In this document: positions 42,745-52,621 of the stretch, in pieces
Numbering within the stretch: position 1 is the stretch's first letter
Layout: each line of letters opens with the position of its first letter
From: Branchiibius cervicis
Lineage (GTDB): Bacteria > Actinomycetota > Actinomycetes > Actinomycetales > Dermatophilaceae
Direction: 5' to 3'
DNA: 64,000 nucleotides
Assembly: GCF_042661605.1 (NCBI RefSeq)
Contig: NZ_JBHSWJ010000002.1
Span: 2,976,001-3,040,000 of the forward strand
The notes under the pieces: generated by a model
Database searches by the model: none
Seen by the model: only the letters and a program-made list of their open reading frames with translations
Told to the model about the DNA's origin: nothing
Translations under genes and position numbers: made by a program

Positions 42745-44203
42745 GCGCCATCCCCCGGGTCCTGAGCATCGCCGGCACCGACCCCACCGGGGGCGCCGGA
42801 CTGCAGGCGGACCTGAAAAGCATTGGTGCGCTTGGCGGTTACGGGATGGGCGTTGTGACCGCCCTCGTCGCCCAGAACACCTGCGGGGTGCGCTCCGTGC
42901 ACGTCCCACCGGCCGCGTTCCTCGCCGAGCAACTCGACGCGGTGTCCGACGATGTGACGATCGACGCAGTCAAGCTCGGCATGCTGCACTCAGTGCCTCT
43001 GATCGAGGTGGTGGCCGGGTGGCTGGCGCGGGTTCGATCATCGGCCCCGGCCGCGCCCGTCGTCGTACTCGATCCGGTGATGGTGGCCACCAGCGGGGAC
43101 CGGCTGCTGGACGAGAAGGCGGAGGTCGCCGTACGCCGATTGTGCGCCCAGGTGGATCTGGTCACCCCCAACCTGCCCGAGTTGGCGGTGCTCGTCGACG
43201 AGGCGCCGGCGCGAACCTGGCCCGACGCGATCGGTCAGGCGCGTCGACTCGCCCGGGCCAGTGGCACCACGGTGCTGCTCAAAGGCGGCCATCTCACCGG
43301 CGAGGGTGCCTGCCCCGACGCGATCGTCACGACGGACTCGGTGCACGAGGTGCTGGGTCGCCGGGTGCTGACGACGAACACCCACGGCACGGGATGCTCG
43401 CTGTCGTCAGCGATGGCGACCCTTGCGGCTCGGGGCCTGGACTGGCCGGCCGCCCTCGACCGGGCCAAGGAGTGGCTGACCGGTGCCCTGGAGCACGGCG
43501 CCGCACTGGACGTCGGCCACGGGCACGGCCCCGTGGATCACTTCCACGAGCTGCGCCCGCGGATGACCGCGACCGGTTCGTGGACGGCCGCGCGCTGGCA
43601 CGCGAACGCGGCGGTCCGCGAGGCTGTCGATGCCTGCGCTTTCGTGGTCACGCTCGGGGACGGCACCCTCGATCGCGACCAATTCCATTGGTATCTGGCG
43701 CAGGACGCGTACTACCTGGGCGAGTATTCGCGGCTGCTGGCCCGGGCGAGCACGCTGGCTCCGACTCGCGAGGAGCAGGTGTTCTGGGCCCGCGGCGCGG
43801 CGACTGCACTGGAGGAGGAGGCCGCCCTGCACCGCTCGCACGTCGGCGACGCATCGGTCGAGGCGTCGCCGACCACGCTGGCCTACGTGGGCCACCTGCA
43901 CGCCGCCTCCGGCGAGTACGCCGAACTCGTGGCCGCCCTGCTGCCGTGCTACTGGCTGTACGCCGACGTCGGCGAACGTCTGCGCGCCCTGGACCACGAC
44001 AGGCACGCGTTCCACGACTGGTTGGGGACGTACGGCGATCCGGCGTTCGTGCAGGCCGCGAGCGAGGCGACAACGATCGTTGAGCGTGCCGCACACCATG
44101 CGCCGTCGGCGGTCTGTGCGCGCATGGTCAAGGCGTTCGACCGGTCGATGGCCCACGAGCTGGCCTTCTTCGAAGCGCCCCTCGCGGGGAGGCGCGCGCC
44201 TGA
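42741..44203 (+). CDS. thiD: ThiD-TenA fusion: HMP/HMP-P kinase and thiaminase II (3' frameshift)
   Basis: Residues 1-265 are ThiD: LSIAGTDPTGGAGLQADLKS, DPVMVATSGDRLL and NTHGTGCSLSSAM. Residues about 275-485 are TenA: FVVTLGDGTLDRDQFHWYLA, QDAYYLGEYSRLLA, LLPCYWLYADVG with the catalytic Cys, and a closing MVKAFDRSMAHELAFFE. As written the frame runs on and overlaps the convergent gene by about 80 bases. One added G in the G4 run at 44186-44189 gives a stop at 44201-44203, four bases short of that gene. The fusion makes HMP-PP and salvages aminopyrimidines. Confidence 0.92.
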
Positions 44204-44206
44204 GGT

Positions 44207-45334
44207 TCAGCCGAGCACCTCGGTGAGCGATCGACGTACGTCGGCCGCCAGCTCCTCGTCCCCCATCCCCTGGGCGGCCAGCCACTGATCGTCGTCGTAC
44301 GTCGAGGTGTAGCGATGCCCGTCGTCGCACAGGAGGGTGACGATCGAGCCCTCCTCACCGCGGTCGGCCATCTCCTGGGCGAGCACAGCAGCCGCCACGA
44401 GATTCGTGCCGGTCGAAGGCCCGGCCACGCGACCCATCCGGGACCGCAAGTAGCGCATCGCTTCGACAGAAGCCCGGTCGGGGATGCGCATCATCCGGTC
44501 GACCACCGACGGCAGGAAGCTGTCCTCCATCCGCGGCCGGCCGATGCCTTCGATCCGCGACCCGGTGCCCTCGGCGTCGGCGTCACCGCACGACCAGCCG
44601 TCGAAGAACGCCGAACCCTCGGGGTCCGCAACGCACAGCTTGGTAGCGGCGCCGGTGTAACGCAGAAAGCGCCCGATGGTCGCGCTCGTCCCGCCGGTGC
44701 CCGCGCCCACGACGATCCACGCCGGCTCGGGGTGCGGCTCACGCACCATCTGCCCGAAGATCGACTCCGCGACGTTGTTGTTGCCCCGCCAGTCCGTCGC
44801 CCGCTCCGCGAACGTGAATTGATCCATGTAGAACCCGCCGGTCTCCCGGGCCAGCTGGCGGGCCGCGGCATAGATGTCGCCGGCCGAGGCAACCGGGTGG
44901 CAGGTCCCGCCGTACTGCTCGATCAGGGCCAGCTTCGACGGAGACGTCGAGACCGGCACCACGGCGATGAACGGCAGCCCGAGGAGTTGGGCGAAGTACG
45001 CCTCGCTGACCGCCGTTGACCCACTGGAGGATTCGATGATCGTCTGGCCCTCGTGGATCCAGCCGTTGCACAGCGCGTAGAGGAACAGTGAGCGCGCCAG
45101 TCGGTGTTTGAGGCTGCCCGTCGGGAGCGTCGACTCGTCCTTGAGGTAGAGATCGACCCCGCGGCAGCTCGGTGAGGGGAAGCGCAGCAGGTGGGTGTCG
45201 GAGGATCGCGCCGCGTCTGCCTGGACCGCGCGCACCGCCTCGCGCACCCATGCGCGCCCGGCGGCGTCGTACTTGGAAACGTCCTGCACCAACTCACTGA
45301 GGCTCCCCACCTCCCCATTCTCCCAGCCGGGCAT
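44207..45334 (-). CDS. CysK2-type PLP-dependent S-sulfocysteine/cysteine synthase
   Basis: About 375 residues from ATG 45334. Later starts near 45310 are possible because no good ribosome site precedes 45334. PLP fold type II: STLPTGSLKHRLARSLFLYA (Schiff-base Lys), ESSSGSTAVSEAYFAQLLG, VGAGTGGTSATIGRFLRYTG, GRVAGPSTGTNLVAA and TLLCDDGHRYTSTYDD. It is longer than CysK and resembles mycobacterial CysK2 (Rv0848), which makes S-sulfocysteine from thiosulfate. Divergent from lutA, with only 13 bases between starts. Confidence 0.85.
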   Translation of the reverse strand: MPGWENGEVGSLSELVQDVSKYDAAGRAWVREAVRAVQADAARSSDTHLLRFPSPSCRGVDLYLKDESTLPTGSLKHRLARSLFLYALCNGWIHEGQTIIESSSGSTAVSEAYFAQLLGLPFIAVVPVSTSPSKLALIEQYGGTCHPVASAGDIYAAARQLARETGGFYMDQFTFAERATDWRGNNNVAESIFGQMVREPHPEPAWIVVGAGTGGTSATIGRFLRYTGAATKLCVADPEGSAFFDGWSCGDADAEGTGSRIEGIGRPRMEDSFLPSVVDRMMRIPDRASVEAMRYLRSRMGRVAGPSTGTNLVAAAVLAQEMADRGEEGSIVTLLCDDGHRYTSTYDDDQWLAAQGMGDEELAADVRRSLTEVLG

Positions 45335-45347
45335 ACAGTGACAAACG

Positions 45348-46091
45348 ATGCGGATCGCGATGATGACCACCTGCCTGGTCGACGCCCTCTTCCCCGACGT
45401 CGGCAAATCCGTCGTGACCGTGCTCGAACGCCTCGGCCACGAGGTGATCGTCCCGCAGGGCCAGGCGTGCTGCGGTCAGATGCACATCAACACCGGGTAC
45501 GTCGATGACGCGCTGCCCGTCGTCCGGAACCAGGTCGAGGCGCTGAGTGGCGTCAACGCCGACGCGGTCGTCGCCCCGTCCGGATCATGCGTCGGGTCGG
45601 TGCGCCACCAGCACGTGAACCTGGCCCGCAACGCGGGCGACGAGGACCTGGCGCGCCAGGCGCAGGAACTGTCCGACAAGACCTACGAATTCTCCGAGCT
45701 GCTCGTGGATGTGCTCGGGGTGGAGGACGTCGGCGCCTACTTCCCGCACACCGTCACCTACCACCCGACCTGCCACTCGCTGCGGATGCTGCGGGTCGGT
45801 GACAAACCGCTGCGGCTGCTGCGCGCCGTCGATGGTGTGGACCTGGTGGAACTGCCCGGCGCACAGGAGTGTTGCGGTTTCGGAGGCACGTTCGCGCTCA
45901 AGAACGAACCGGTCTCGAGCGCGATGCTGGCCGACAAGGTAGCGGCAATCGAGACCACCGGCGCGGACATCTGCTCCACCAGCGACTCCTCCTGCCTGAT
46001 GCACATCGGCGGTGGACTCTCACGCCTCGAAACCGGTGTGGGCACCAAGCATCTGGCGCAGATCCTGGCGTCGACCAAGGAGAGCGGATGA
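45348..46091 (+). CDS. lutA: Lactate utilisation protein LutA (LldE-like)
   Basis: 247 residues with two CCG-type cysteine-rich domains: TCLVDALFPDVG, GQACCGQMHINTGY and later YHPTCHSLRML, GAQECCGFGGTFALKN. These bind an iron-sulfur or hybrid cluster. LutA works with LutB and LutC to oxidise L-lactate to pyruvate on the cytoplasmic side. First gene of lutABC, overlapping lutB by four bases. Confidence 0.93.
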   Translation: MRIAMMTTCLVDALFPDVGKSVVTVLERLGHEVIVPQGQACCGQMHINTGYVDDALPVVRNQVEALSGVNADAVVAPSGSCVGSVRHQHVNLARNAGDEDLARQAQELSDKTYEFSELLVDVLGVEDVGAYFPHTVTYHPTCHSLRMLRVGDKPLRLLRAVDGVDLVELPGAQECCGFGGTFALKNEPVSSAMLADKVAAIETTGADICSTSDSSCLMHIGGGLSRLETGVGTKHLAQILASTKESG

Positions 46092-47527
46092 GCACCGTCG
46101 ACCTGCCGGACCCGACCTGGCCGCTGCGCGGAACGCAGCCGTTCCCGCAGGCCGCGGCCCACGAGCTCGGCAACGAGCAGCTGCGTCACAACCTGCGGCA
46201 CGCGACCCACACCATTCGCGACAAGCGACTGCATGCCGTCGGCGAAATGCCCGATTGGGAGCAGCTGCGCGAGGCTGGCGAAGCGCTCAAACAGGATGTG
46301 CTGCAGCGACTGCCGGAGTTGCTCGAAGAGTTGGAACGCAACGTGACGTCCCGCGGCGGTGTCGTCCACTGGGCCCGGGACGCCACCGAAGCCAACCGGA
46401 TCGTCACCGACCTGATCCGGGCGACGGGCAGCACCGAAGTCGTCAAGGTGAAATCCATGGCCACCCAGGAGATCGGCCTCAACGAGTACCTCGAAACGCA
46501 GGGCATCACCGCGATCGAGACCGACCTGGCGGAACTGATCGTGCAACTCGGTCACGACACGCCCAGCCACATCCTGGTACCCGCGATCCACCGCAACCGC
46601 GATGAGATCCGCGACATCTTCCGACGCGAAATGCCCGGTGCACCAAACGATCTCAGCAACGAGCCGGCCGACCTGGCAGCGGCTTCGCGGCACTACCTGC
46701 GGCACAAGTTCCTGACCACCAAAGTGGCGATCAGCGGCGCGAATTTCGCCGTCGCCGACACCGGCACCCTCGCTGTCGTCGAGTCGGAGGGCAACGGCCG
46801 GATGTGCCTGACCCTGCCCGAGACCCTGATCACCGTGATGGGAATCGAGAAGGTCATCCCCACGTTCACCGACTTCGAGGTCTTCATGCAACTGCTGCCG
46901 CGCAGTTCGACCGCCGAGCGGATGAATCCCTACACCTCGATGTGGACCGGGGTGCACCAGGACGACGGGCCGCAGGAGTTCCATCTCGTCCTGCTCGACA
47001 ATGGCCGATCGCGGGTACTCGACGACCCGGTCGGCCGGCCCGCGCTGCGGTGCATCCGGTGCAGCGCCTGCCTCAACGTGTGCCCGGTCTACGAACGCGT
47101 CGGCGGCCACGCCTACGGCTCGGTCTATCCCGGGCCGATCGGGGCCATCCTGACCCCGCAACTGACCGGGCTCGACGGACCCGACGATCCCAACGCCACG
47201 TTGCCCTACGCCAGCACCCTGTGCGGCGCGTGCTTCGACGCCTGCCCGGTGCGCATCGACATCCCCTCGATCCTGGTGCACCTGCGCGCGCAATCGGTGG
47301 CCGCGACCCGCCACCCGGTCGAGCAGACCGCGATGAAGGCGGCGAGTACGGCGATGAGTTCCGGGTCGCGCTTCCGCCGGGCCATCCGACTGGTGCCGTT
47401 GGGGCGGATCGGCGGCAGGGGCCGCTGGATGGAGCATCTACCGCTACCCGGGGCCGCCTGGACCAAACACCGCGACCTGCCGCGGCTGCCCAAGCAGTCC
47501 TTCCGGGATTGGTGGTCGAAGCGATGA
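46088..47527 (+). CDS. lutB: Lactate utilisation iron-sulfur protein LutB
   Basis: 479 residues. The N-terminal LUD domain has KVKSMATQEIGLNEYLE, ETDLAELIVQL and GANFAVADTGTLAVVESEGN. The C-terminal ferredoxin domain has two 4Fe-4S motifs, CIRCSACLNVCPVYERVGG and CGACFDACPVRIDIP. ATG and TGA overlaps join it to lutA and lutC. It is the electron-transfer component of the lactate oxidation complex. Confidence 0.95.
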   Translation: MSTVDLPDPTWPLRGTQPFPQAAAHELGNEQLRHNLRHATHTIRDKRLHAVGEMPDWEQLREAGEALKQDVLQRLPELLEELERNVTSRGGVVHWARDATEANRIVTDLIRATGSTEVVKVKSMATQEIGLNEYLETQGITAIETDLAELIVQLGHDTPSHILVPAIHRNRDEIRDIFRREMPGAPNDLSNEPADLAAASRHYLRHKFLTTKVAISGANFAVADTGTLAVVESEGNGRMCLTLPETLITVMGIEKVIPTFTDFEVFMQLLPRSSTAERMNPYTSMWTGVHQDDGPQEFHLVLLDNGRSRVLDDPVGRPALRCIRCSACLNVCPVYERVGGHAYGSVYPGPIGAILTPQLTGLDGPDDPNATLPYASTLCGACFDACPVRIDIPSILVHLRAQSVAATRHPVEQTAMKAASTAMSSGSRFRRAIRLVPLGRIGGRGRWMEHLPLPGAAWTKHRDLPRLPKQSFRDWWSKR

Positions 47528-48138
47528 GTGCCAAGGACGACATCCTCACCCGGTTGCGGACCGCTCTGCAGGACGATCCCCCGCCGGTCACCGTGCCACG
47601 GGACTACGAACACGCGCCCTTGGACGGCGCCGCCGATCTGGACATGTTCGCCGAACGCGTCGCCGAATACCGCGCCACCGTGCACCGCGTGCAGGAGGCC
47701 GGGCTCGCCGATCTGGTGAGGGACCTCGTTGGCAACGGCTCCGTGGTGGTCCCGCACGACCTGCCGGACACGGTCACCGGATCACTCGACGTACGTCGGG
47801 ACGGACCCGGCGAACGGCTCACCGTCGCCGAGTTGGACGCGACCGCGGCGGTGGTCACGGCCGCACGCCTGGGAATCGCCCTCACCGGAACGATCGTGCT
47901 GGATGCCGGCCCCGGCCAGGGTCGGCGTGCGCTCACCCTGGTGCCGGACCACCACGTCTGCGTCGTGCGCGCGGAGCAGGTCGTCGACACCGTGCCCCAG
48001 GCGTTCGCCGCCCTCGACACGGGCGGTCCGCTGACCTTCATCAGCGGCCCGAGCGCCACCAGCGACATCGAGTTGAACCGGGTCGAGGGCGTGCACGGAC
48101 CCCGCCGCCTGGACGTGGTGCTCGTCGCAACCCAATAG
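47524..48138 (+). CDS. lutC: Lactate utilisation protein LutC
   Basis: 204 residues, a LUD-domain protein: DLDMFAERVAEYRATVHRV, VVTAARLGIALTGTIVLDA, TLVPDHHVCVVRAEQVV and FISGPSATSDIELNRVEGVH. Third subunit of the lactate oxidation system. It ends the operon; the 160 bases that follow hold the OhrR-type operators and no other gene I can see. Confidence 0.93.
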   Translation: MSAKDDILTRLRTALQDDPPPVTVPRDYEHAPLDGAADLDMFAERVAEYRATVHRVQEAGLADLVRDLVGNGSVVVPHDLPDTVTGSLDVRRDGPGERLTVAELDATAAVVTAARLGIALTGTIVLDAGPGQGRRALTLVPDHHVCVVRAEQVVDTVPQAFAALDTGGPLTFISGPSATSDIELNRVEGVHGPRRLDVVLVATQ

Positions 48139-48253
48139 GACGTACCCACCGTTGCCCCCTGGTGCCACCCTGGGACGAATGTCCGACGGGGAAGGAAACG
48201 CCGCGGCTACGCGCGAGCTGGCTGCATCCCATATCAGTCCTGAGCCGCTTTAC

Positions 48254-48280
48254 ATTGCGCGCAACATTATTGTGTGCAAT
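48254..48280. promoter_or_regulatory. Tandem OhrR-like operators
   Basis: ATTGCGCGCAAC (48254-48265, perfect core TTGCGCGCAA) and ATTGTGTGCAAT (48269-48280) are dyads spaced 15 bases apart. They lie 18-44 bases before the MarR-family start at 48298. The GCGCAA-type dyad fits the site class bound by actinobacterial OhrR-like regulators. Confidence 0.68.
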
Positions 48281-48297
48281 GTGTTAGCCTGACGAAT

Positions 48298-48762
48298 GTG
48301 AGCACACACGTGGACGACGGCGTCGACCTGGATGAGCTGCTGTGCTTCGCGATGTACAACGCATCACGGGCGCTGACGGCTCGCTACCGGGAGTTGTTGA
48401 CGCCGCTTGGTCTCACCTATCCGCAGTACCTCGTACTTCTGGCCCTCTGGAACGAATCGCCGCTGGCGATCGGGGAACTCGGGCACCGGTTGTATCTCGA
48501 TTCCGGGACCCTGTCACCGCTGCTCAAGCGGTTGCAGAGTCTTGGCCTGATCGACCGGTCCCGTAGCGCGGACGACGAACGAGTCGTCCTGGTCAGCCTC
48601 ACCGATACCGGCAAGGATGTGCGGCAGCAACTGGCTGATGTCCCTGAAATCATCTGCGACGCAACAGGTCTCAGCCGAGAAGGACTTGCCGAACTACGCG
48701 ATCAGATCGAGGCCGTCGCGAGCCACGTACGTGCATCAACCAACCCCACCTCAACCTCTTAG
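48298..48762 (+). CDS. MarR-family peroxide-sensing regulator, OhrR-like
   Basis: 154 residues from GTG 48298. The N-terminal DLDELLCFAMYNASRALTA places one Cys where OhrR has its reactive, peroxide-sensing Cys, followed by the aromatic pair at PLGLTYPQYLVLLALW. The winged helix is LAIGELGHRLYLDSGTLSPL and DDERVVLVSLTDTG. Oxidation of this Cys should release the DNA. It is followed after eight bases by an OsmC-family gene, the expected target. Confidence 0.9.
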   Translation: MSTHVDDGVDLDELLCFAMYNASRALTARYRELLTPLGLTYPQYLVLLALWNESPLAIGELGHRLYLDSGTLSPLLKRLQSLGLIDRSRSADDERVVLVSLTDTGKDVRQQLADVPEIICDATGLSREGLAELRDQIEAVASHVRASTNPTSTS

Positions 48763-48770
48763 GAGTCACC

Positions 48771-49207
48771 ATGCCCACCCGTACCGCCCGCACCGACTGG
48801 ACCGGAAGTCTCGAAAACGGTTCTGGCAAGGTCGAACTCACCAGCTCCGGCCTCGACACGTTCGAGGTGTCCTTCCCCAAGCGTGCCGCTGACGATGCCG
48901 GCGGTGCGACCAGCCCCGAGGAGCTCATCGCCGCGGCGCACTCGTCCTGCTACGCGATGCAGTTGTCCGCGCTGATCGCCGAAGCCGGCGGCACCCCCAG
49001 GCGCTGGACGTCCAGGCCGACGTCTCGCTCGGCCCGGACCCGGCCGGCGGTTTCCGTCTCAGTGGCATCAAGCTCACGGTTCGCGGCGAGGTCGAGGGCC
49101 TGGACGCCGACGGATTTGCCAAGGCCGCCGCCGACGCCAAAGCCAGCTGCCCGGTGAGCAAGGCGCTCACCGGCGTCGAGATCACCCTGGACGCCGCGCT
49201 CGACTGA
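48771..49207 (+). CDS. osmC: OsmC-family peroxiredoxin (one frameshift)
   Basis: AGGAG precedes the ATG. The start (RTDWTGSLENGSGKVELTSS) and PEELIAAAHSSCYAMQLSAL, with the first redox Cys, fit OsmC better than Ohr. As written the frame is lost after GGTP. Adding one C to the C5 run at 48994-48998 restores ALDVQADVSLGPDPAGGFRL and AKASCPVSKALTGVEITLDA with the second Cys. The reconstructed protein is about 145 residues, the normal length. It reduces organic hydroperoxides. A strong terminator follows. Confidence 0.88.
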
Positions 49208-49224
49208 GCCGATCGACGTACGCC

Positions 49225-49256
49225 GAGGGGCCGGATCCGCCTGGATCCGGCCCCTC
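49225..49256. terminator. Hairpin terminator between convergent genes
   Basis: GAGGGGCCGGATCC and GGATCCGGCCCCTC pair perfectly over 14 bases around GCCT. It lies between the osmC stop and the putA 3' end, so it can serve both strands. Confidence 0.82.
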
Positions 49257-49261
49257 GTGCG

Positions 49262-52200
49262 TCACAGGAGCCCGTCCGACAGGTGGTTCGGTGTGCCGAA
49301 CCGGTGCGCGGTGATGCTGACCGCCTGCTCGTGCAGGAAGGGCAGCATTTCCACCCGGCCTGCGGCGGTGACCGGTTGGTCGTAGATCGCGATGTCCGGC
49401 CGGCCGCCGGTCGCCTCACAGATGGCGGCGGCCGAGCCGCCCACGAGCCGGATCCGCCGGCCCGGGCCACCGGCCAGCCCGCCCAGCCAGTCCTCGTCCG
49501 ATTGCACCTGCACGGGCACCCCGGCAGCCCTGGCCGCGTCGACGACCGAGTCGGGAAGGGCCGTGGCACAGGACAACACGCCGCGGACGCTGCCGCCCTG
49601 CCACGCCGTCGTCGCCGCCGACAGGACCCGCAGGACCTGCGCCGGATCGGCGTCCGCGCCGGCCCGGATCACGGTCGGCACCGGGCGGTACCGGAAGACG
49701 TTGCGCTCCGCGGTCAACCCGCTGACGTCGCGTGCCTGGCTGAACTCATCGCGCCACGCCTGCGCATCGTCGGCCGTCGCCAGATCGGTTGTCGGCCGCC
49801 ACCCGGTCAGACCGATCAGGTAGTTCGGTCCACCCGCCTTCGTGCCGGGGCCGACCGCCGACTTCTTCCACCCCCGAACGGCTGACGCCGCACAATGGCG
49901 CCGGTGATGTGCCGGTTCACGTAGAGGTTGCCCGCCTGCACCCGGTCCAGCCACAACGACAGTTCGTCCCGCTCAAGGAGTGCAGGCCTGCCGTCAGACC
50001 GTAGTCGACGGCATTCTGCAGTTCGATTGCCTCCGAGAGAGTTTCAGCGGTCATGATCGACAGCACCGGACCGAAGAACTCCGTCAGATGCGACGTTGAC
50101 CCCGGACGAACACCCTTCTTGACCCCCGGCGACCAGAGCTTGCCCGTGTCATCGAGTTGCCGCGGCTTCACGACCCACTCCTCACCGTCGTCCAGCGTGG
50201 TGAGAGCACGCAGCAGCTTGCCCGACGCCGGCTCGATGAGGGGGCCCATCTGCGTAGTGGGGTCGCTCGGATATCCGACGGTCAACGACTGCACGGCGTC
50301 GACCAGTTGCTGGTTGAAACGTCGGGAGGTGGCCACCGAGCCGACCAGGATCACCAGTGAGGCAGCCGAGCACTTCTGACCCGCGTGTCCGAAGGCCGAC
50401 GACACAACGTCCTTGACGGCCAGATCGAGGTCGGCGCTGGGGGTGACGATGATGGCGTTCTTGCCACTGGTCTCCGCGTGCAGACGCAGGTCCGGCCGGA
50501 ACGACCGGAAGAGTTGAGCGGTCTCGTAGGCACCGGTCAGGATCAGCTGGTCGACCCGCTGATCGCTGACCAGCTGGGTGCCCAGATCGTTTTCGGCGAC
50601 GTGCACCAACCGCAGCACCTCGCGTGGCACGCCCGCCCGCCACAGGGCATCCACCATGACCGAGCCGCAGCGCGCCGCCGACGGCGCCGGCTTGATGATG
50701 ACGGCCGACCCGGCGGCCAGTGCCGCGAGGGTGGAACCGGCAGGGATCGCGACCGGGAAGTTCCACGGCGGGGTGACGACCGTCAGCGCGTACGGCGACC
50801 GGCCGGCCCCTGGATCGCGTCCAGCTCCTCGGCCAGGCCGGCGTAGTAGTTTGCGAAATCGACGGCTTCTGAAACCTCGGGATCGCTCTGGTCGATCGTC
50901 TTGCCGGCCTCACTGCCCATGACCTCGATCAGCTCGGCGCGGGCTCGCTGCAGCTCCACCGCCGCCTGCCGCAGGATCGCGGCCCGTTCGGCACCGCTGC
51001 GCGCACCCCACTCCTGACCGGCAGCGACCGCGCCGGCGATCGCCTCGTCGAGCACCGTGGCGTCGGTGATGGTGTGCTCAGCGACCAGATCGGCACCGAC
51101 CGAGCTGGTCGCGATCCGCTCCTGGATAGCTCGACCCCAGGTCCGGTTGCCCGGCGTCGAGGGATCGGTGTCCGGCACGTTCGCGAAGTCTGTCTCGACG
51201 GCGATCACCTCGCTGTTGCGGTCCTGCACCCGGTTCGGCGCCGGCACGCACCCGTCCAAGGCGTGCAACGACGCGATGAAGCGCTGCCATTCGCGCTCGA
51301 ACAGCGTCGAGTCCGAGTGCAATTCGAAGACCGCCGACATGAAGTTGTCCTGGCTGGCGCCCTCCTCCAACCGGCGGATCAGATAGGCGATCGCGACGTC
51401 GAACTCCCCCGGGTGCACCACGGGGGTGTAGAGCAGCAGGTTGCCGACCTCGCGGCGCACCGCCTCGGCCTGGGTGGTCGCCATGCCGAGCAGCATCTCG
51501 AATTCGATACCGTCCCGCACGCCTCGTTGACCGGCGAGCAGCCACGCGAATGCGACGTCGAACAGGTTGTGCCCGGCGACACCCACGCGGACGTTGGCGA
51601 TCCGCTCGGGCTGCATCGCGTAGTTCAGCACCCGCTTGTAATTGGTGTCGCTGTCCTGTTTGCTGCCCCAGGTCGCCAGCGGCCAGCCGTGCAACGACGC
51701 CTCGACCTGCTCCATCGGCAGGTTCGCGCCCTTGACCAGTCGCACCTTGATCGGCGCACCCCCGCGAGCGCGTCGCGCCGCCGACCACTCCTGCAGCCGG
51801 ATCATTGCCGACAAGGCGTCCGGCAGGTAGGCCTGCAGCACGATCCCCGCCTCCAGCGAGGCGAATTCGGGCCGGTCCAGGATCGCGGTGAAGACCGCGA
51901 TCGTCAGATCCAGATCGTGGTACTCCTCCATGTCCAGGTTGATGAACTTCATCGGACTGCTCTGGGCCGCAAGCTGATAGAGCGGCAACAACTTGTCGAC
52001 GACGTGCTCGACGGCCTCGTCGAAAGCCCACTCCGGATGCGGCGGAACCGTTGAGGACACCTTGATCGAGACGTAGTCCACGTCATCGCGGCCGAGCAGC
52101 TTGACCGTCCCCGCCAGGCGCCGGTCCGCCTCCTGCTCGCCGAGGACCGCTTCACCCAGCAGGTTCAGATTCAACCGGACGCCGTCGCGTTTGATCTTCG

Positions 52201-52609
52201 CGATCGCCTTGCCCAAGCGGGCGTCACTGGCGTCCACGATGAGGTGACCGACCATCTGACGCAGCGATCGGCGTACGACGGGAATGACGGCGGACGGCGC
52301 GACCGAGCCGGCCCGGGCACCCAGCTTCACCGCGGAGCGCAGGTACCACGGCAGGAAGCCGGGCACGTCGGCCGCGAGGGCCGCAAAGTTCTCTGCGGCC
52401 ACGGCGGGATCCTCGGGGCGGATGACGCCGTCGACGAAGCCCACGGTGAAGGGCAACCCGTCGGGGTCCCGCAGGACATCGGCCAGCTGTTCGGCGGATT
52501 TGTCCGTCGGCAGCGCTGCCGCCGCCTCCAGCCAACGTTGGACGAGGGCCCGGGCCTGGTCGGCGAGTGCGTCCAGTTCCGCACGGGTGGGTACGTCGAT
52601 GTGGGTCAC
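49262..52609 (-). CDS. putA: Bifunctional proline dehydrogenase / P5C dehydrogenase PutA (three frameshifts)
   Basis: Starts MTHIDVPTRAELDALADQAR at 52609. The proline dehydrogenase barrel spans about 90-440 (LNLNLLGEAVLGEQEADRRL, INLDMEEYHDLDLTIAVF, VRLVKGANLPMEQVEA, LLYTPVVHPGEFDVAIAYLI). The aldehyde dehydrogenase follows (SGAERAAILRQAAVELQRAR, LHAETSGKNAIIV, GHAGQKCSAASLVILVG with catalytic Cys). Frames join if one base is added at about 50807-50810 (C4), 49974 and 49871-49875 (C5), giving about 1116 residues. It lacks the DNA-binding head of enterobacterial PutA. It converts proline to glutamate at the membrane face. Confidence 0.9.
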
Positions 52610-52621
52610 GAAGCTCCTTGA

